Origin: an uncultured Lachnospiraceae bacterium
Lineage (GTDB): Bacteria > Bacillota > Clostridia > Lachnospirales > Lachnospiraceae
Assembly: GCA_944381405.1 (NCBI GenBank)
Contig: CALWLA010000013.1
Span: forward strand, 1-60,040
Length of the DNA stretch: 60,040 nucleotides
Direction: 5' to 3'
In this document: positions 53,521 through 60,040 of the stretch, one piece after another
How the letters are laid out: every line of letters begins with the position of its first letter
Position numbering within the stretch: the first letter of the stretch is position 1
Made by a program: the position numbers and the translations under genes
Notes under the pieces: model-generated
Told to the model about the DNA's origin: nothing
Databases searched by the model: none
What the model saw: only the letters and a program-made list of their open reading frames with translations

Positions 53521-53817
53521 TTATTCCTCGATGTGCTCCTTGCCCATGGCGATGATGGTCTTTACATGGTCGTCCGACAGGCTGTAGAGCATGGCCTTGC
53601 CGGCGCGGCGGCCCTTGATGAGCTTCGCCTGCTTCAGGATCTTCAGCTGATGGGAAATGGCGGACTGGGTCATGTTCAGCTTGTCCGCAATGTCTCCCAC
53701 GCTGCATTCCTCATCAAAGAGCACATACAGGATCTTGATCCTGGTGGAATCCCCGAATACCTTAAAGAGCTCCGCAAGATCCAGAAGTTCTTCCTCATTC
53801 ACCTGATTGATCTTCAT
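53521..53817 (-). CDS. ArsR/SmtB-family metalloregulator
   Basis: A 98-residue winged-helix repressor. VFGDSTRIKILYVLFDEECSVGDIADKLNMTQSAISHQLKIL covers the helix-turn-helix, with Cys in EECSV at the alpha3 position used by CadC/ArsR-type sensors. C-terminal DDHVKTIIAMGKEHIEE is like the alpha5 Asp/His site of CzrA. Several metals (Zn, Cd, Co, Ni) are possible. Its ATG directly follows the stop of the HMA gene with no gap. Confidence 0.9.
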   Translation of the reverse strand: MKINQVNEEELLDLAELFKVFGDSTRIKILYVLFDEECSVGDIADKLNMTQSAISHQLKILKQAKLIKGRRAGKAMLYSLSDDHVKTIIAMGKEHIEE

Positions 53818-54036
53818 TTATAAAAGGATCCTGGTGTCCGGCTCCACCTTTTTGCAGACCTTTACCACCTCCTGCATGATCTCCTGGAAACGGTCCTCAT
53901 CAGCGTCTATGGTCAGCTTCTGGGCCATAAAGGAAACCGTTGCATCATGAACACCCTCGATCTTTTTGATGGCGTCCTCCATCTTTGCGGCGCAGTTGGC
54001 GCAGTCCAGATCTTCCATGGCGAATTTCTTTTTCAT
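53818..54036 (-). CDS. Heavy-metal-associated (HMA) domain metallochaperone
   Basis: A 72-residue single-domain protein. MEDLDCANCAAKMEDAI contains the CxxC metal site; VSFMAQKLTIDAD and the C-terminal helix complete the ferredoxin-like fold. In other Firmicutes such a domain is often followed by, or fused to, a P1B-type ATPase; none is present here. The ATG at 54036 has GGAGGG about 9 nt upstream. The adjacent ArsR-type gene suggests a metal-stress operon of two small genes. Confidence 0.88.
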   Translation of the reverse strand: MKKKFAMEDLDCANCAAKMEDAIKKIEGVHDATVSFMAQKLTIDADEDRFQEIMQEVVKVCKKVEPDTRILL

Positions 54037-54205
54037 ATTGTTTTCCCTCCGAAAATAAAAGATGATAGCGTTAAACATTTGAATATCTGTTCATACGTTT
54101 ATATTACTACCTTTTTCGGAAATGTCAATAGGTTGCGAAAACAAATTGCGTTTCCTTCCCTTGCCGGGTTTCCTCTCTTTGGCCTTTTGCCCTTTTCCCG
54201 TCGCT

Positions 54206-54865
54206 TCAGCAGATGTAGGCGTACATCATCACATAATGGCAGAGGCTTCCGCCCAGAACAAAAAGATGGAAGATCTCATGGATGCCGAAGACCCTTGGCA
54301 GCCGCTGAAATACCGGCAGCTTCATGGCATAGAGCACGCCGCCGATGGTATAGAGCAATCCTCCGGCCAGAAGCCAGCCAAAGGCGCCCTCCGGCAGGGC
54401 GGTCAGGATCCTGCCGATCTGCAAAAGGCACAGCCAGCCCATGAGGATATAGATCACAGAAGAAAACACCTTGGGACAGCTGATCCAGAAGGCCGCCGTA
54501 AGGATCCCCGCCCCGGCGATGCCCCAGATGGCCAGTAGCAGAAGCCACCCGGACCGGTCCCCCAGGACGATGGCGCAGACCGGGGTATAGGTTCCTGCGA
54601 TCAGCACATAGATCATCATGTGGTCGAATTTTCTGAGGCCCCGGTTGATCTTCGGCGAGATATCCAGGGAATGATACAGAGTGCTGGCTGCATACAGCAG
54701 GATCATGCTGAGGATGAACACCGCCATGGCCAGGGTCTTTTCCATGGTCAGGTCCTCCGCCGCCTTTCTGATCAAAGGCACTGCCGCGATCACCGCCGCG
54801 ATCATGCCGATGCCATGGGTCACCGCGCTGCCCGGGTCCTTCAGTTTCATCATCCAGTTTTTCAT
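54206..54865 (-). CDS. Hemolysin III / PAQR-family membrane protein
   Basis: A 220-residue protein with seven hydrophobic segments. SAVTHGIGM near the N-terminus, STLYHSLD with the conserved Ser/His, KFDHMMIYVLIAGTYTPV and the C-terminal GIHEIFHLFVLGGSLCHYVMMY contain the His/Asp residues of the PAQR metal site. The family may act as membrane hydrolases or in membrane fluidity control; hemolytic activity is rarely shown. The ATG at 54865 has AGGGAGG 6 nt upstream. A long palindrome covers its promoter. Confidence 0.9.
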   Translation of the reverse strand: MKNWMMKLKDPGSAVTHGIGMIAAVIAAVPLIRKAAEDLTMEKTLAMAVFILSMILLYAASTLYHSLDISPKINRGLRKFDHMMIYVLIAGTYTPVCAIVLGDRSGWLLLLAIWGIAGAGILTAAFWISCPKVFSSVIYILMGWLCLLQIGRILTALPEGAFGWLLAGGLLYTIGGVLYAMKLPVFQRLPRVFGIHEIFHLFVLGGSLCHYVMMYAYIC

Positions 54866-54965
54866 CCTGCACCTCCCTGGGGAACTCCCCTGCTTTTCAG
54901 CCTTTGAAAGCCGCTTTCCGTCTGTTTCCATACGGCTGATAAGCGTTTTCTTCGCTTTATGTAGT

Positions 54966-54994
54966 ATTATATGCTTTTACATATAGTTTTTAAA
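54966..54994 (-). promoter_or_regulatory. Promoter of the hemolysin III gene
   Basis: TATAAT (54966-54971) with TTTAAA (54989-54994) as a poor -35 at 17 nt on the minus strand. Confidence 0.55.
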
Positions 54995-55008
54995 ACTACA
55001 TGTAAAAG
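54974..55008. repeat. 35-bp near-perfect palindrome over the hemolysin III promoter
   Basis: CTTTTACATATAGTTTT (54974-54990) pairs with the arm 54992-55008 at 16 of 17 positions around a single T. It fills the -35 and spacer of the promoter, the classical place of a dimeric repressor or activator site. A GC-poor stem with no T-run argues against a terminator. Confidence 0.75.
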
Positions 55009-55061
55009 TATACTCCATTTTTCTGAAAAAGCAAGGGGATCGCCGGAAAAGGTCCCTGATG

Positions 55062-55979
55062 TTATAACAGGTTGCAGGTCACCCGTGGATAAAGCTCCCT
55101 GATCTCCTTCCCTGTGGCAAGCTCCGGGGAAAAGGCGCTGGCGCTTCCCGCCGCCACCCCCATGCGGAAGGCATGGACGTAATCCCCGGTCTCCAGGAAG
55201 CCGCAGAGGAAGCCCGCCACCATGGAATCTCCCGCGCCTACGGAATTGATCAGCTTTCCCTCCGGGGCAGGACAGCGGTAGAGCCTTCCGTCCGCCGCAG
55301 CCAGCACGGCCCCTTCGCCGCCCATGGACACCAACACGTTTTCCGGCCCTAGGTTCTGCAGCCTTCTGGCATAAAGAGCGGTCTCCTCCGGCCCGGAAAG
55401 CTTCCTGCCGAACAAGGCCCCCAGCTCGTGGATGTTGGGCTTTACCAGGAAGGGTCTTTCCGTAATCGCCCTTTCCAGAGCTTTGCCGGAGGCGTCCAGA
55501 ATCACCCTGACGCCCTTTTCCCTTACCAGCCTCATGCAGTCTCCGTAAGCCGTATCCAAAAGCCCCTCCGGAAGGCTGCCGGAAAGCACCAGAATATCCC
55601 CCTCCGTAAGCCGGGACAGTTTTTCATAAAAGGCCCCAAGACTCTCCGGATCCACTGCGGGCCCCCGGCCGTTCAGCTCCGTTCCATCGATGGAGCGAAG
55701 CTTTACGTTGATGCGGGAAAAGCCCCTGGGCAGCCGGATGAATTCCTCCGAAAGCCCCATTTCCCTGATGCGCCGCAGGATCTCCTCTCCCGTAAAGCCC
55801 GCCGCAAAGCCCAGGGCCCGGCTTTCCAGGCCCAGGTTTTTCAGCACCAGGGAAACGTTTATTCCCTTGCCTCCGGGAAGCAGCTTTTCCGCAACGGTCC
55901 TGTTTGTTACGCCGATCTGAAACTCCGGCACGTCCAGGATGTAATCCAGAGCCGGATTGCAGGTCACTGTGTAGATCAT
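55062..55979 (-). CDS. fruK: 1-phosphofructokinase (PfkB family)
   Basis: A 305-residue PfkB-family kinase. MIYTVTCNPALDYILDV and PGGKGINVSLVLKNLG match 1-phosphofructokinase/tagatose-6-phosphate kinase, and the C-terminal NSVGAGDSMVAGF holds the catalytic aspartate. It would convert fructose 1-phosphate to fructose 1,6-bisphosphate. No fructose PTS or DeoR-type regulator is beside it, so LacC-type tagatose-6-phosphate kinase cannot be excluded. The ATG at 55979 with GGGGGG 5 nt upstream was preferred over a frame extending 53 codons into the clpB terminator. Confidence 0.85.
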   Translation of the reverse strand: MIYTVTCNPALDYILDVPEFQIGVTNRTVAEKLLPGGKGINVSLVLKNLGLESRALGFAAGFTGEEILRRIREMGLSEEFIRLPRGFSRINVKLRSIDGTELNGRGPAVDPESLGAFYEKLSRLTEGDILVLSGSLPEGLLDTAYGDCMRLVREKGVRVILDASGKALERAITERPFLVKPNIHELGALFGRKLSGPEETALYARRLQNLGPENVLVSMGGEGAVLAAADGRLYRCPAPEGKLINSVGAGDSMVAGFLCGFLETGDYVHAFRMGVAAGSASAFSPELATGKEIRELYPRVTCNLL

Positions 55980-56017
55980 AGTTTCCCCCCTATCCTTTTC
56001 CACCTGTTTCAATATAG

Positions 56018-56050
56018 AAAAAGGGCAGCGCCGAAAACCGGGCGCTCCCC
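56018..56050 (-). terminator. Terminator of clpB
   Basis: GGGGAGCGCC and GGCGCTGCCC pair with one mismatch around CGGTTTTC on the minus strand, followed by TTTTT. Confidence 0.85.
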
Positions 56051-56085
56051 TTTCCTTTCTGCGCCATAGCTGACACAGGTTTATT

Positions 56086-58683
56086 TTACTCTGTTTTCTC
56101 CACCTCTGCAACGAGTCCGCCGGTTTTTGCATCCACATGCAGTCCGATGGTATCCCCTTCCCGGACCTTGCCCTCCAGGATGATGCGGGCCGCCAGGGTC
56201 TCCACGTTTTTCTGAATGAACCGCTTCAGAGGTCTTGCGCCAAAGGCAGGATCGTAGCCGTTGTCCACGCAGTAGCTCTTTGCCGCCTCATCCAGGGATA
56301 CCGTAAGCTCCCGGTCCTTAAGCCGCCGGTTCAGATCTGCGATGCACAGATCGATAATCTTCGTGATATCCGCCTTGGTCAGCGGCTTGAACATGATGAT
56401 CTCGTCCAGCCGGTTCAGAAACTCCGGACGGAAGCTCTGCCGCAACAGGCCTTCCACCGCGTTTCTGGCCTCTTCCTTGATGCTGCCGTTTTCATCGATT
56501 CCATCCAGCAGATACTGGGAGCCCAGGTTGGAGGTCAGGATGATGATGGTGTTTTTAAAGTCCACGGTCTTGCCCTTGGAGTCCGTGATCCGGCCATCGT
56601 CCAGCACCTGCAGCAGGATGTTGAACACATCCGGATGGGCCTTTTCCACCTCGTCGAACAAAATGACGCTGTAGGGCTTTCTCCGGACAGCCTCCGTCAG
56701 CTGTCCTCCCTCGTCGTAACCCACATATCCCGGAGGCGCTCCGATGAGCCTGGAGACGCTGTGTTTTTCCATGTATTCGGACATGTCGATCCGCACCATG
56801 CTGTTTTCATCGTCGAACAGCTCTGCCGCCAGAGTCTTCGCCAGCTCGGTCTTGCCGACGCCGGTGGGACCCAGGAACAGGAAGGAGCCGATGGGCTTTG
56901 TAGGATCCTTGATGCCCGCCTTGGAACGGAGGATGGCCTCCGATACCTTTTCCACGGCCTCTTCTTGGCCTACCACCCGCTTATGCAGCTCCTCCGGCAG
57001 CCGTAGCACCTTGGAGCGCTCGGTTTCCGACAGCTTTGCCACCGGGATGCCGGTCCACTTGGACACGATCTTCGCGATCTCATCCTCCGTCACATTTTCA
57101 TGCACCAGGTCGTGGCCCTCTTCCCGCACCCGCTCCTCTGCTTCCGTAAGCTCCTTCTGCTTCTGGGGGAGCTTTCCGTAGAGGATGGCGCCGGCCTTTT
57201 CGTATTCGCCCTGACGCTGCAGGATCTCCGCCTCGTTCTTCAGACCCTCGATCTCCTCCCGCAGAGCGGACAACCGGTCCGCGCCGGCCTTTTCGTATTC
57301 CCATTTTGCCTTGTCCTGATTGAAATCATCCCGCAGCTCCGCCAGATCCCGCTGCAGCTCCGCAAGCCGGTCCTGGGAAGCCTTGTCCGTTTCCTTTTTC
57401 AGGGCCGTGGCCTCGATCTCCATCTGCATGATCCGGCGCTGCTTTTCGTCCAGCTCCGCAGGCATCTGGTTCATTTCCGTCTTGATCATGGCGCAGGCCT
57501 CGTCCACCAGGTCGATGGCCTTGTCCGGCAGGAACCGGTCGCTGATATACCGGTCGGAAAGCACCGCTGCGGATACCAGGGCCCCGTCGGTGATCTTTAC
57601 GCCGTGGTAGACCTCATAGCGCTCCTTCAGGCCCCGGAGGATGGAAATGGTGTCCTCCACTGTAGGCTCATCCACATGCACCGGCTGGAACCGCCGCTCC
57701 AGGGCCGGATCCTTTTCGATATACCGGTACTCCTCCAGAGTCGTTGCGCCGATACAATGCAGCTCGCCTCTTGCCAGCATGGGCTTCAGCATATTGCCTG
57801 CATCCATGCTGCCCTCGGTCTTTCCGGCTCCTACGATGGTATGGATCTCATCGATGAAAAGGATGATGTTGCCTTCGGACTCCACCACCTCCTTCAGCAC
57901 CGCCTTAAGACGCTCCTCGAACTCGCCCCGGTATTTCGCGCCTGCCAGAAGGGAGCCCATATCCAGGGCAAAGATCTTTTTGTCCTTCAGGCTCTCCGGC
58001 ACGTCTCCCCGGACGATCCGCTGGGCAAGTCCCTCCACCACGGCGGTCTTACCCACGCCGGGCTCGCCGATGAGCACCGGGTTGTTCTTCGTCTTCCTGG
58101 ACAGGATCCGCACCACGTTCCGGATCTCGTTATCCCGGCCGATCACCGGATCCAGCTTCTGCTGCCGGGCCCGCTCCACCAGGTCGTAGCCGTATTTGTT
58201 CAGGGTATCGTAGGTTTCCTCCGGGTTGTCCGTCATCACCCGCTGATTGCCCCGCACCTCGGAAAGGACCTTGAGAAAGCCGTCCTTGGTGATATGGTAT
58301 TCCTGGAACAGCTTCTTCATGGAGCTGTCCGCATCCTTCAGCATGGCCAGGAACAGATGCTCCACGGAAACATATTCGTCTCCCATGGCCTTTGCGTGAT
58401 CCTCCGCGCCGGTAAGCACCTTGTTGGCGTCGTTGGAAAAATACATCTGATTGGAGCCGGAGACCTTGGGCAGGCCCTCGATGAGCCTCTGCAACTCCCG
58501 GACAAAAGCATCCCCGGGCACTCCCATCTTCTGCAGCAGTTTCAGAATCAGGCTGTCATCGAGCCGCAGCAGGCTCAGAAGCAGGTGCTCCTGTTCGATC
58601 TGCTGATTGCCGTATTCCCGGGCGATGGCCTCGCAGCCGTTGACCGCTTCGATGGATTTCTGGGTAAACTTGTTAATATTCAT
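56086..58683 (-). CDS. clpB: ATP-dependent disaggregase ClpB
   Basis: An 865-residue Hsp100 protein that rescues aggregated proteins with DnaK. The N-domain starts [18 protein letters not shown]. The first AAA+ module has [13 protein letters not shown], then comes the long coiled-coil middle domain (about 400-520) that distinguishes ClpB from ClpC/ClpA. The second module has [14 protein letters not shown]. It lacks the ClpP-binding loop expected of ClpA-type unfoldases (family knowledge). The ATG at 58683 has AGGAGG 9 nt upstream. Promoter and CIRCE lie upstream. Confidence 0.97.
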   Translation of the reverse strand: MNINKFTQKSIEAVNGCEAIAREYGNQQIEQEHLLLSLLRLDDSLILKLLQKMGVPGDAFVRELQRLIEGLPKVSGSNQMYFSNDANKVLTGAEDHAKAMGDEYVSVEHLFLAMLKDADSSMKKLFQEYHITKDGFLKVLSEVRGNQRVMTDNPEETYDTLNKYGYDLVERARQQKLDPVIGRDNEIRNVVRILSRKTKNNPVLIGEPGVGKTAVVEGLAQRIVRGDVPESLKDKKIFALDMGSLLAGAKYRGEFEERLKAVLKEVVESEGNIILFIDEIHTIVGAGKTEGSMDAGNMLKPMLARGELHCIGATTLEEYRYIEKDPALERRFQPVHVDEPTVEDTISILRGLKERYEVYHGVKITDGALVSAAVLSDRYISDRFLPDKAIDLVDEACAMIKTEMNQMPAELDEKQRRIMQMEIEATALKKETDKASQDRLAELQRDLAELRDDFNQDKAKWEYEKAGADRLSALREEIEGLKNEAEILQRQGEYEKAGAILYGKLPQKQKELTEAEERVREEGHDLVHENVTEDEIAKIVSKWTGIPVAKLSETERSKVLRLPEELHKRVVGQEEAVEKVSEAILRSKAGIKDPTKPIGSFLFLGPTGVGKTELAKTLAAELFDDENSMVRIDMSEYMEKHSVSRLIGAPPGYVGYDEGGQLTEAVRRKPYSVILFDEVEKAHPDVFNILLQVLDDGRITDSKGKTVDFKNTIIILTSNLGSQYLLDGIDENGSIKEEARNAVEGLLRQSFRPEFLNRLDEIIMFKPLTKADITKIIDLCIADLNRRLKDRELTVSLDEAAKSYCVDNGYDPAFGARPLKRFIQKNVETLAARIILEGKVREGDTIGLHVDAKTGGLVAEVEKTE

Positions 58684-58758
58684 CAAAACATCCCTCCTTC
58701 CAGAGAAATATGCCTTTTCCGCATTTCTGGAACCAGGCCTTTTCCTAATTCCTCAGCT

Positions 58759-58787
58759 ATCTTACCACCGGTTGTTAGCACTGTCAA
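58759..58787 (-). promoter_or_regulatory. Promoter of clpB
   Basis: TTGACA (58782-58787) and TAAGAT (58759-58764) with a 17-nt spacer on the minus strand, about 75 nt before the start codon. Confidence 0.8.
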
Positions 58788-58801
58788 TAAGCGAGTGCTA
58801 A
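58775..58801. promoter_or_regulatory. CIRCE element (HrcA operator) over the clpB promoter
   Basis: TTAGCACTG (58775-58783), a 9-nt spacer and GAGTGCTAA (58793-58801) match the TTAGCACTC-N9-GAGTGCTAA consensus with a single mismatch. It overlaps the clpB -35, so HrcA repression and heat induction are expected. Confidence 0.92.
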
Positions 58802-58840
58802 TGTTTCTATTAAAAATTTATAAACTCCTTTGCGGGATTC

Positions 58841-58876
58841 AAAAGGCGCTGAAAACGATCTCCCGCTTTCAGCGCC
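58841..58876 (-). terminator. Terminator of the lipoprotein gene
   Basis: GGCGCTGAAA (58867-58876 read on minus) and TTTCAGCGCC (58845-58854 read on minus) form a perfect 10-bp stem around a 12-nt loop, followed by TTTT. Confidence 0.9.
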
Positions 58877-58901
58877 TTGCTTGCTCTTTCAGGTTCTGTT
58901 T

Positions 58902-59852
58902 TTACTGGACCTTCTCCAGGGATGTTGCCTGGATGGTCTTGTTGCCTACGCTGCCGGTGTAGCTGACCTTGACCTGGTCTCCCACTGCAACGGTGGCGAA
59001 AAGCGCCGGATCTCCCGTAAACTCAAAGACCATGGCCGGGGTCTCCAGAGACAGCTGTCCTCCTTCGGCATAGGTCACGGTTCCCGTGATCTCGCTGGCG
59101 GTTTCCGCGCCTGCGGAATCCGGGGTCACTACCTTGATGGCTACGGGAATGCCGGAGCCGGTGCCGTCCTCGCTGTCCTCCTGGATCTCCTCATCGATGG
59201 AGCCCACATAGGTCACCATCACCGGCGTTCCTGCCGCAAGTCCCCCTTCGGTGACGATCTGGGCGATGGAAGCGTCAAAGCTGTGATCCTCTCCGTTGGG
59301 ATCCGTTACCACCAGATTCGTTCCCTCATGGCTCTTCACCGTGCCCTGCAGCGCCGGGTCCTCCCCCTTGTCTGCCGCCTGCTCCTCCAGGGACATCAGC
59401 ACGGATACCATGGTGGCGTCGGTGACGCCGCCCTCTGCCTTTACGCCGTCGTAGGAAACCTCTACATAAGCGCCCGGCAGGATGTCGTAGTCCGGATCCG
59501 TCTCAGCAGCGGCGATGTCAAAGGTATAGGTCTCCCCCTCGTCGGAAAGCACCATGATCTGGGTTCCCGCCATGCCGGTGACGGTTCCGTCAAAATAACC
59601 GTCGTCCTCGAAGATCTCCGTATCCCCTGCAGCCTCTCCAGAAAGTTCTGCCTCGGCCTCGGCTTCAGCTTCTGCCTCGGCTTCCTCCTGGGCTTCCGTT
59701 TCCGCTTCTTCCGCAGCCTCTGTTTCCGTCTCAGTCTCCGCAGCCGTTTCCGCCTGTGCCGCCGTGGTCTCTGTTTCCGCTTTATTTCCGCAGGCCCCCA
59801 GGATCAATGCGCCTGCTACGACGGCTGCCGCCGTCAGATTTTTTTTCTTCAT
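58902..59852 (-). CDS. Acidic lipoprotein with a Thr/Glu/Ala low-complexity spacer
   Basis: A 316-residue lipoprotein. The signal peptide ends in a lipobox LGAC with Cys21, so the protein should be anchored on the outer face of the membrane. Residues 25-70 are almost only Glu, Thr and Ala (repeated EAEA and ETET). The rest consists of about three beta-rich segments of 70-80 residues (GTVTGMAGTQIMVLS, GTVKSHEGTNLVVT, GTVTYAEGGQLSLE) that look like internal repeats of one small domain of unknown function. The ATG at 59852 has GGGAG 9 nt upstream. It is monocistronic. Confidence 0.85.
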   Translation of the reverse strand: MKKKNLTAAAVVAGALILGACGNKAETETTAAQAETAAETETETEAAEEAETEAQEEAEAEAEAEAEAELSGEAAGDTEIFEDDGYFDGTVTGMAGTQIMVLSDEGETYTFDIAAAETDPDYDILPGAYVEVSYDGVKAEGGVTDATMVSVLMSLEEQAADKGEDPALQGTVKSHEGTNLVVTDPNGEDHSFDASIAQIVTEGGLAAGTPVMVTYVGSIDEEIQEDSEDGTGSGIPVAIKVVTPDSAGAETASEITGTVTYAEGGQLSLETPAMVFEFTGDPALFATVAVGDQVKVSYTGSVGNKTIQATSLEKVQ

Positions 59853-59982
59853 AATAAACAACTCCCTTCCGCCGAAACCGGCATCCGTATTCTGATCGCT
59901 TCCTTGCAGAAACTGCCGGAAAGGCACCTCCTGCTTCCCTGTATCTTACTACAAAGCCCTGTTCCATTCTATAGCATTTGTC

Positions 59983-60040
59983 TTAATTCCGGGTGAAATT
60001 CTTCTTAAGCTTTTCCAGCCGTTCCTTTATTTTTTCCTCA
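59983..60040 (-). CDS. C-terminal end of a gene cut by the right window edge
   Basis: The last 18 residues (EEKIKERLEKLKKNFTRN, stop at 59983) of a minus-strand gene. The helical, charged sequence is too short to identify. The 130 bp before the lipoprotein start (59853-59982) show no clear terminator; a poor TAAGAT -10 is possible. Confidence 0.45.
   Translation of the reverse strand, partial: EEKIKERLEKLKKNFTRN

Noticed and set aside
57100-58962. A 620-codon open frame on the plus strand opposite clpB
   Set aside because: Mirror of the ClpB codon pattern, no recognisable domain, and it runs through the CIRCE/promoter region of clpB.

Overview
This 60 kb window looks like a chromosome segment of a fairly GC-rich Firmicute, most likely class Clostridia and probably family Lachnospiraceae. 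The reasons are a complete S10-spc-alpha ribosomal cluster with the Gram-positive order, zinc-type S14 and L36, an adenylate kinase with a four-cysteine LID, an RNase Y gene, a CIRCE element in front of clpB, two secreted proteins with choline-binding-type repeats, sigma-A-type promoters with strong AGGAGG ribosome sites, and no lipopolysaccharide or outer-membrane genes. The genus call is inference from gene content only. Nearly everything is on the minus strand, so operons read from high to low coordinates.

Layout from left to right. 1-5600: a minus-strand group with a zinc alcohol dehydrogenase (cut by the window edge), an extended SDR, an unusually long TPP enzyme, an FMN-dependent alpha-hydroxy-acid oxidase-like protein and an HD hydrolase. 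5758-6923: a decayed, AT-richer AlbA/HATPase gene, followed by deoC. 7684-8525: rplM-rpsI with a consensus promoter. 8652-13463: a signalling block (HD-GYP response regulator, HPt protein, hybrid histidine kinase, membrane diguanylate cyclase) inserted between rplM and truA. 13492-17072: truA and the ECF vitamin-transporter module in the order ecfA1-ecfT-ecfA2. 17195-18490: a secreted repeat protein between rplQ and ecfA1. 18659-34548: rpsJ to rplQ, the S10-spc-alpha cluster with secY, adk, map, infA and rpoA, headed by a promoter and a folded leader of about 110 nt.

34931-39853: two translationally coupled DUF3841-like paralogs, a second secreted repeat protein, a divergent RlmI-like methyltransferase and an acyltransferase-3 membrane protein. 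39823-49287: a PRPP synthetase, a helicase-loader/DnaD pair preceded by a dense cluster of DnaA-box-like sites, murC, a long class A penicillin-binding protein and RNase Y. 49494-52716: an iron locus (feoA, feoB, a FeoB-associated Cys-rich peptide and a divergent DtxR-type repressor) with recognisable operator candidates. 52817-60040: a membrane protein, an ArsR-HMA pair, a hemolysin III protein under a 35-bp palindrome, fruK, clpB under CIRCE, an acidic lipoprotein and the last residues of another gene.

No rRNA, tRNA, CRISPR array, insertion sequence or prophage was found. The most interesting items are regulatory or architectural: the DnaA-box cluster beside the helicase-loader genes, the structured S10 leader, the basic tail on S10, the DtxR-like box splitting feoA from feoB, the leaderless-looking ecfA1 promoter, the palindromic hemolysin III promoter and the c-di-GMP phosphorelay lodged inside a ribosomal neighbourhood.
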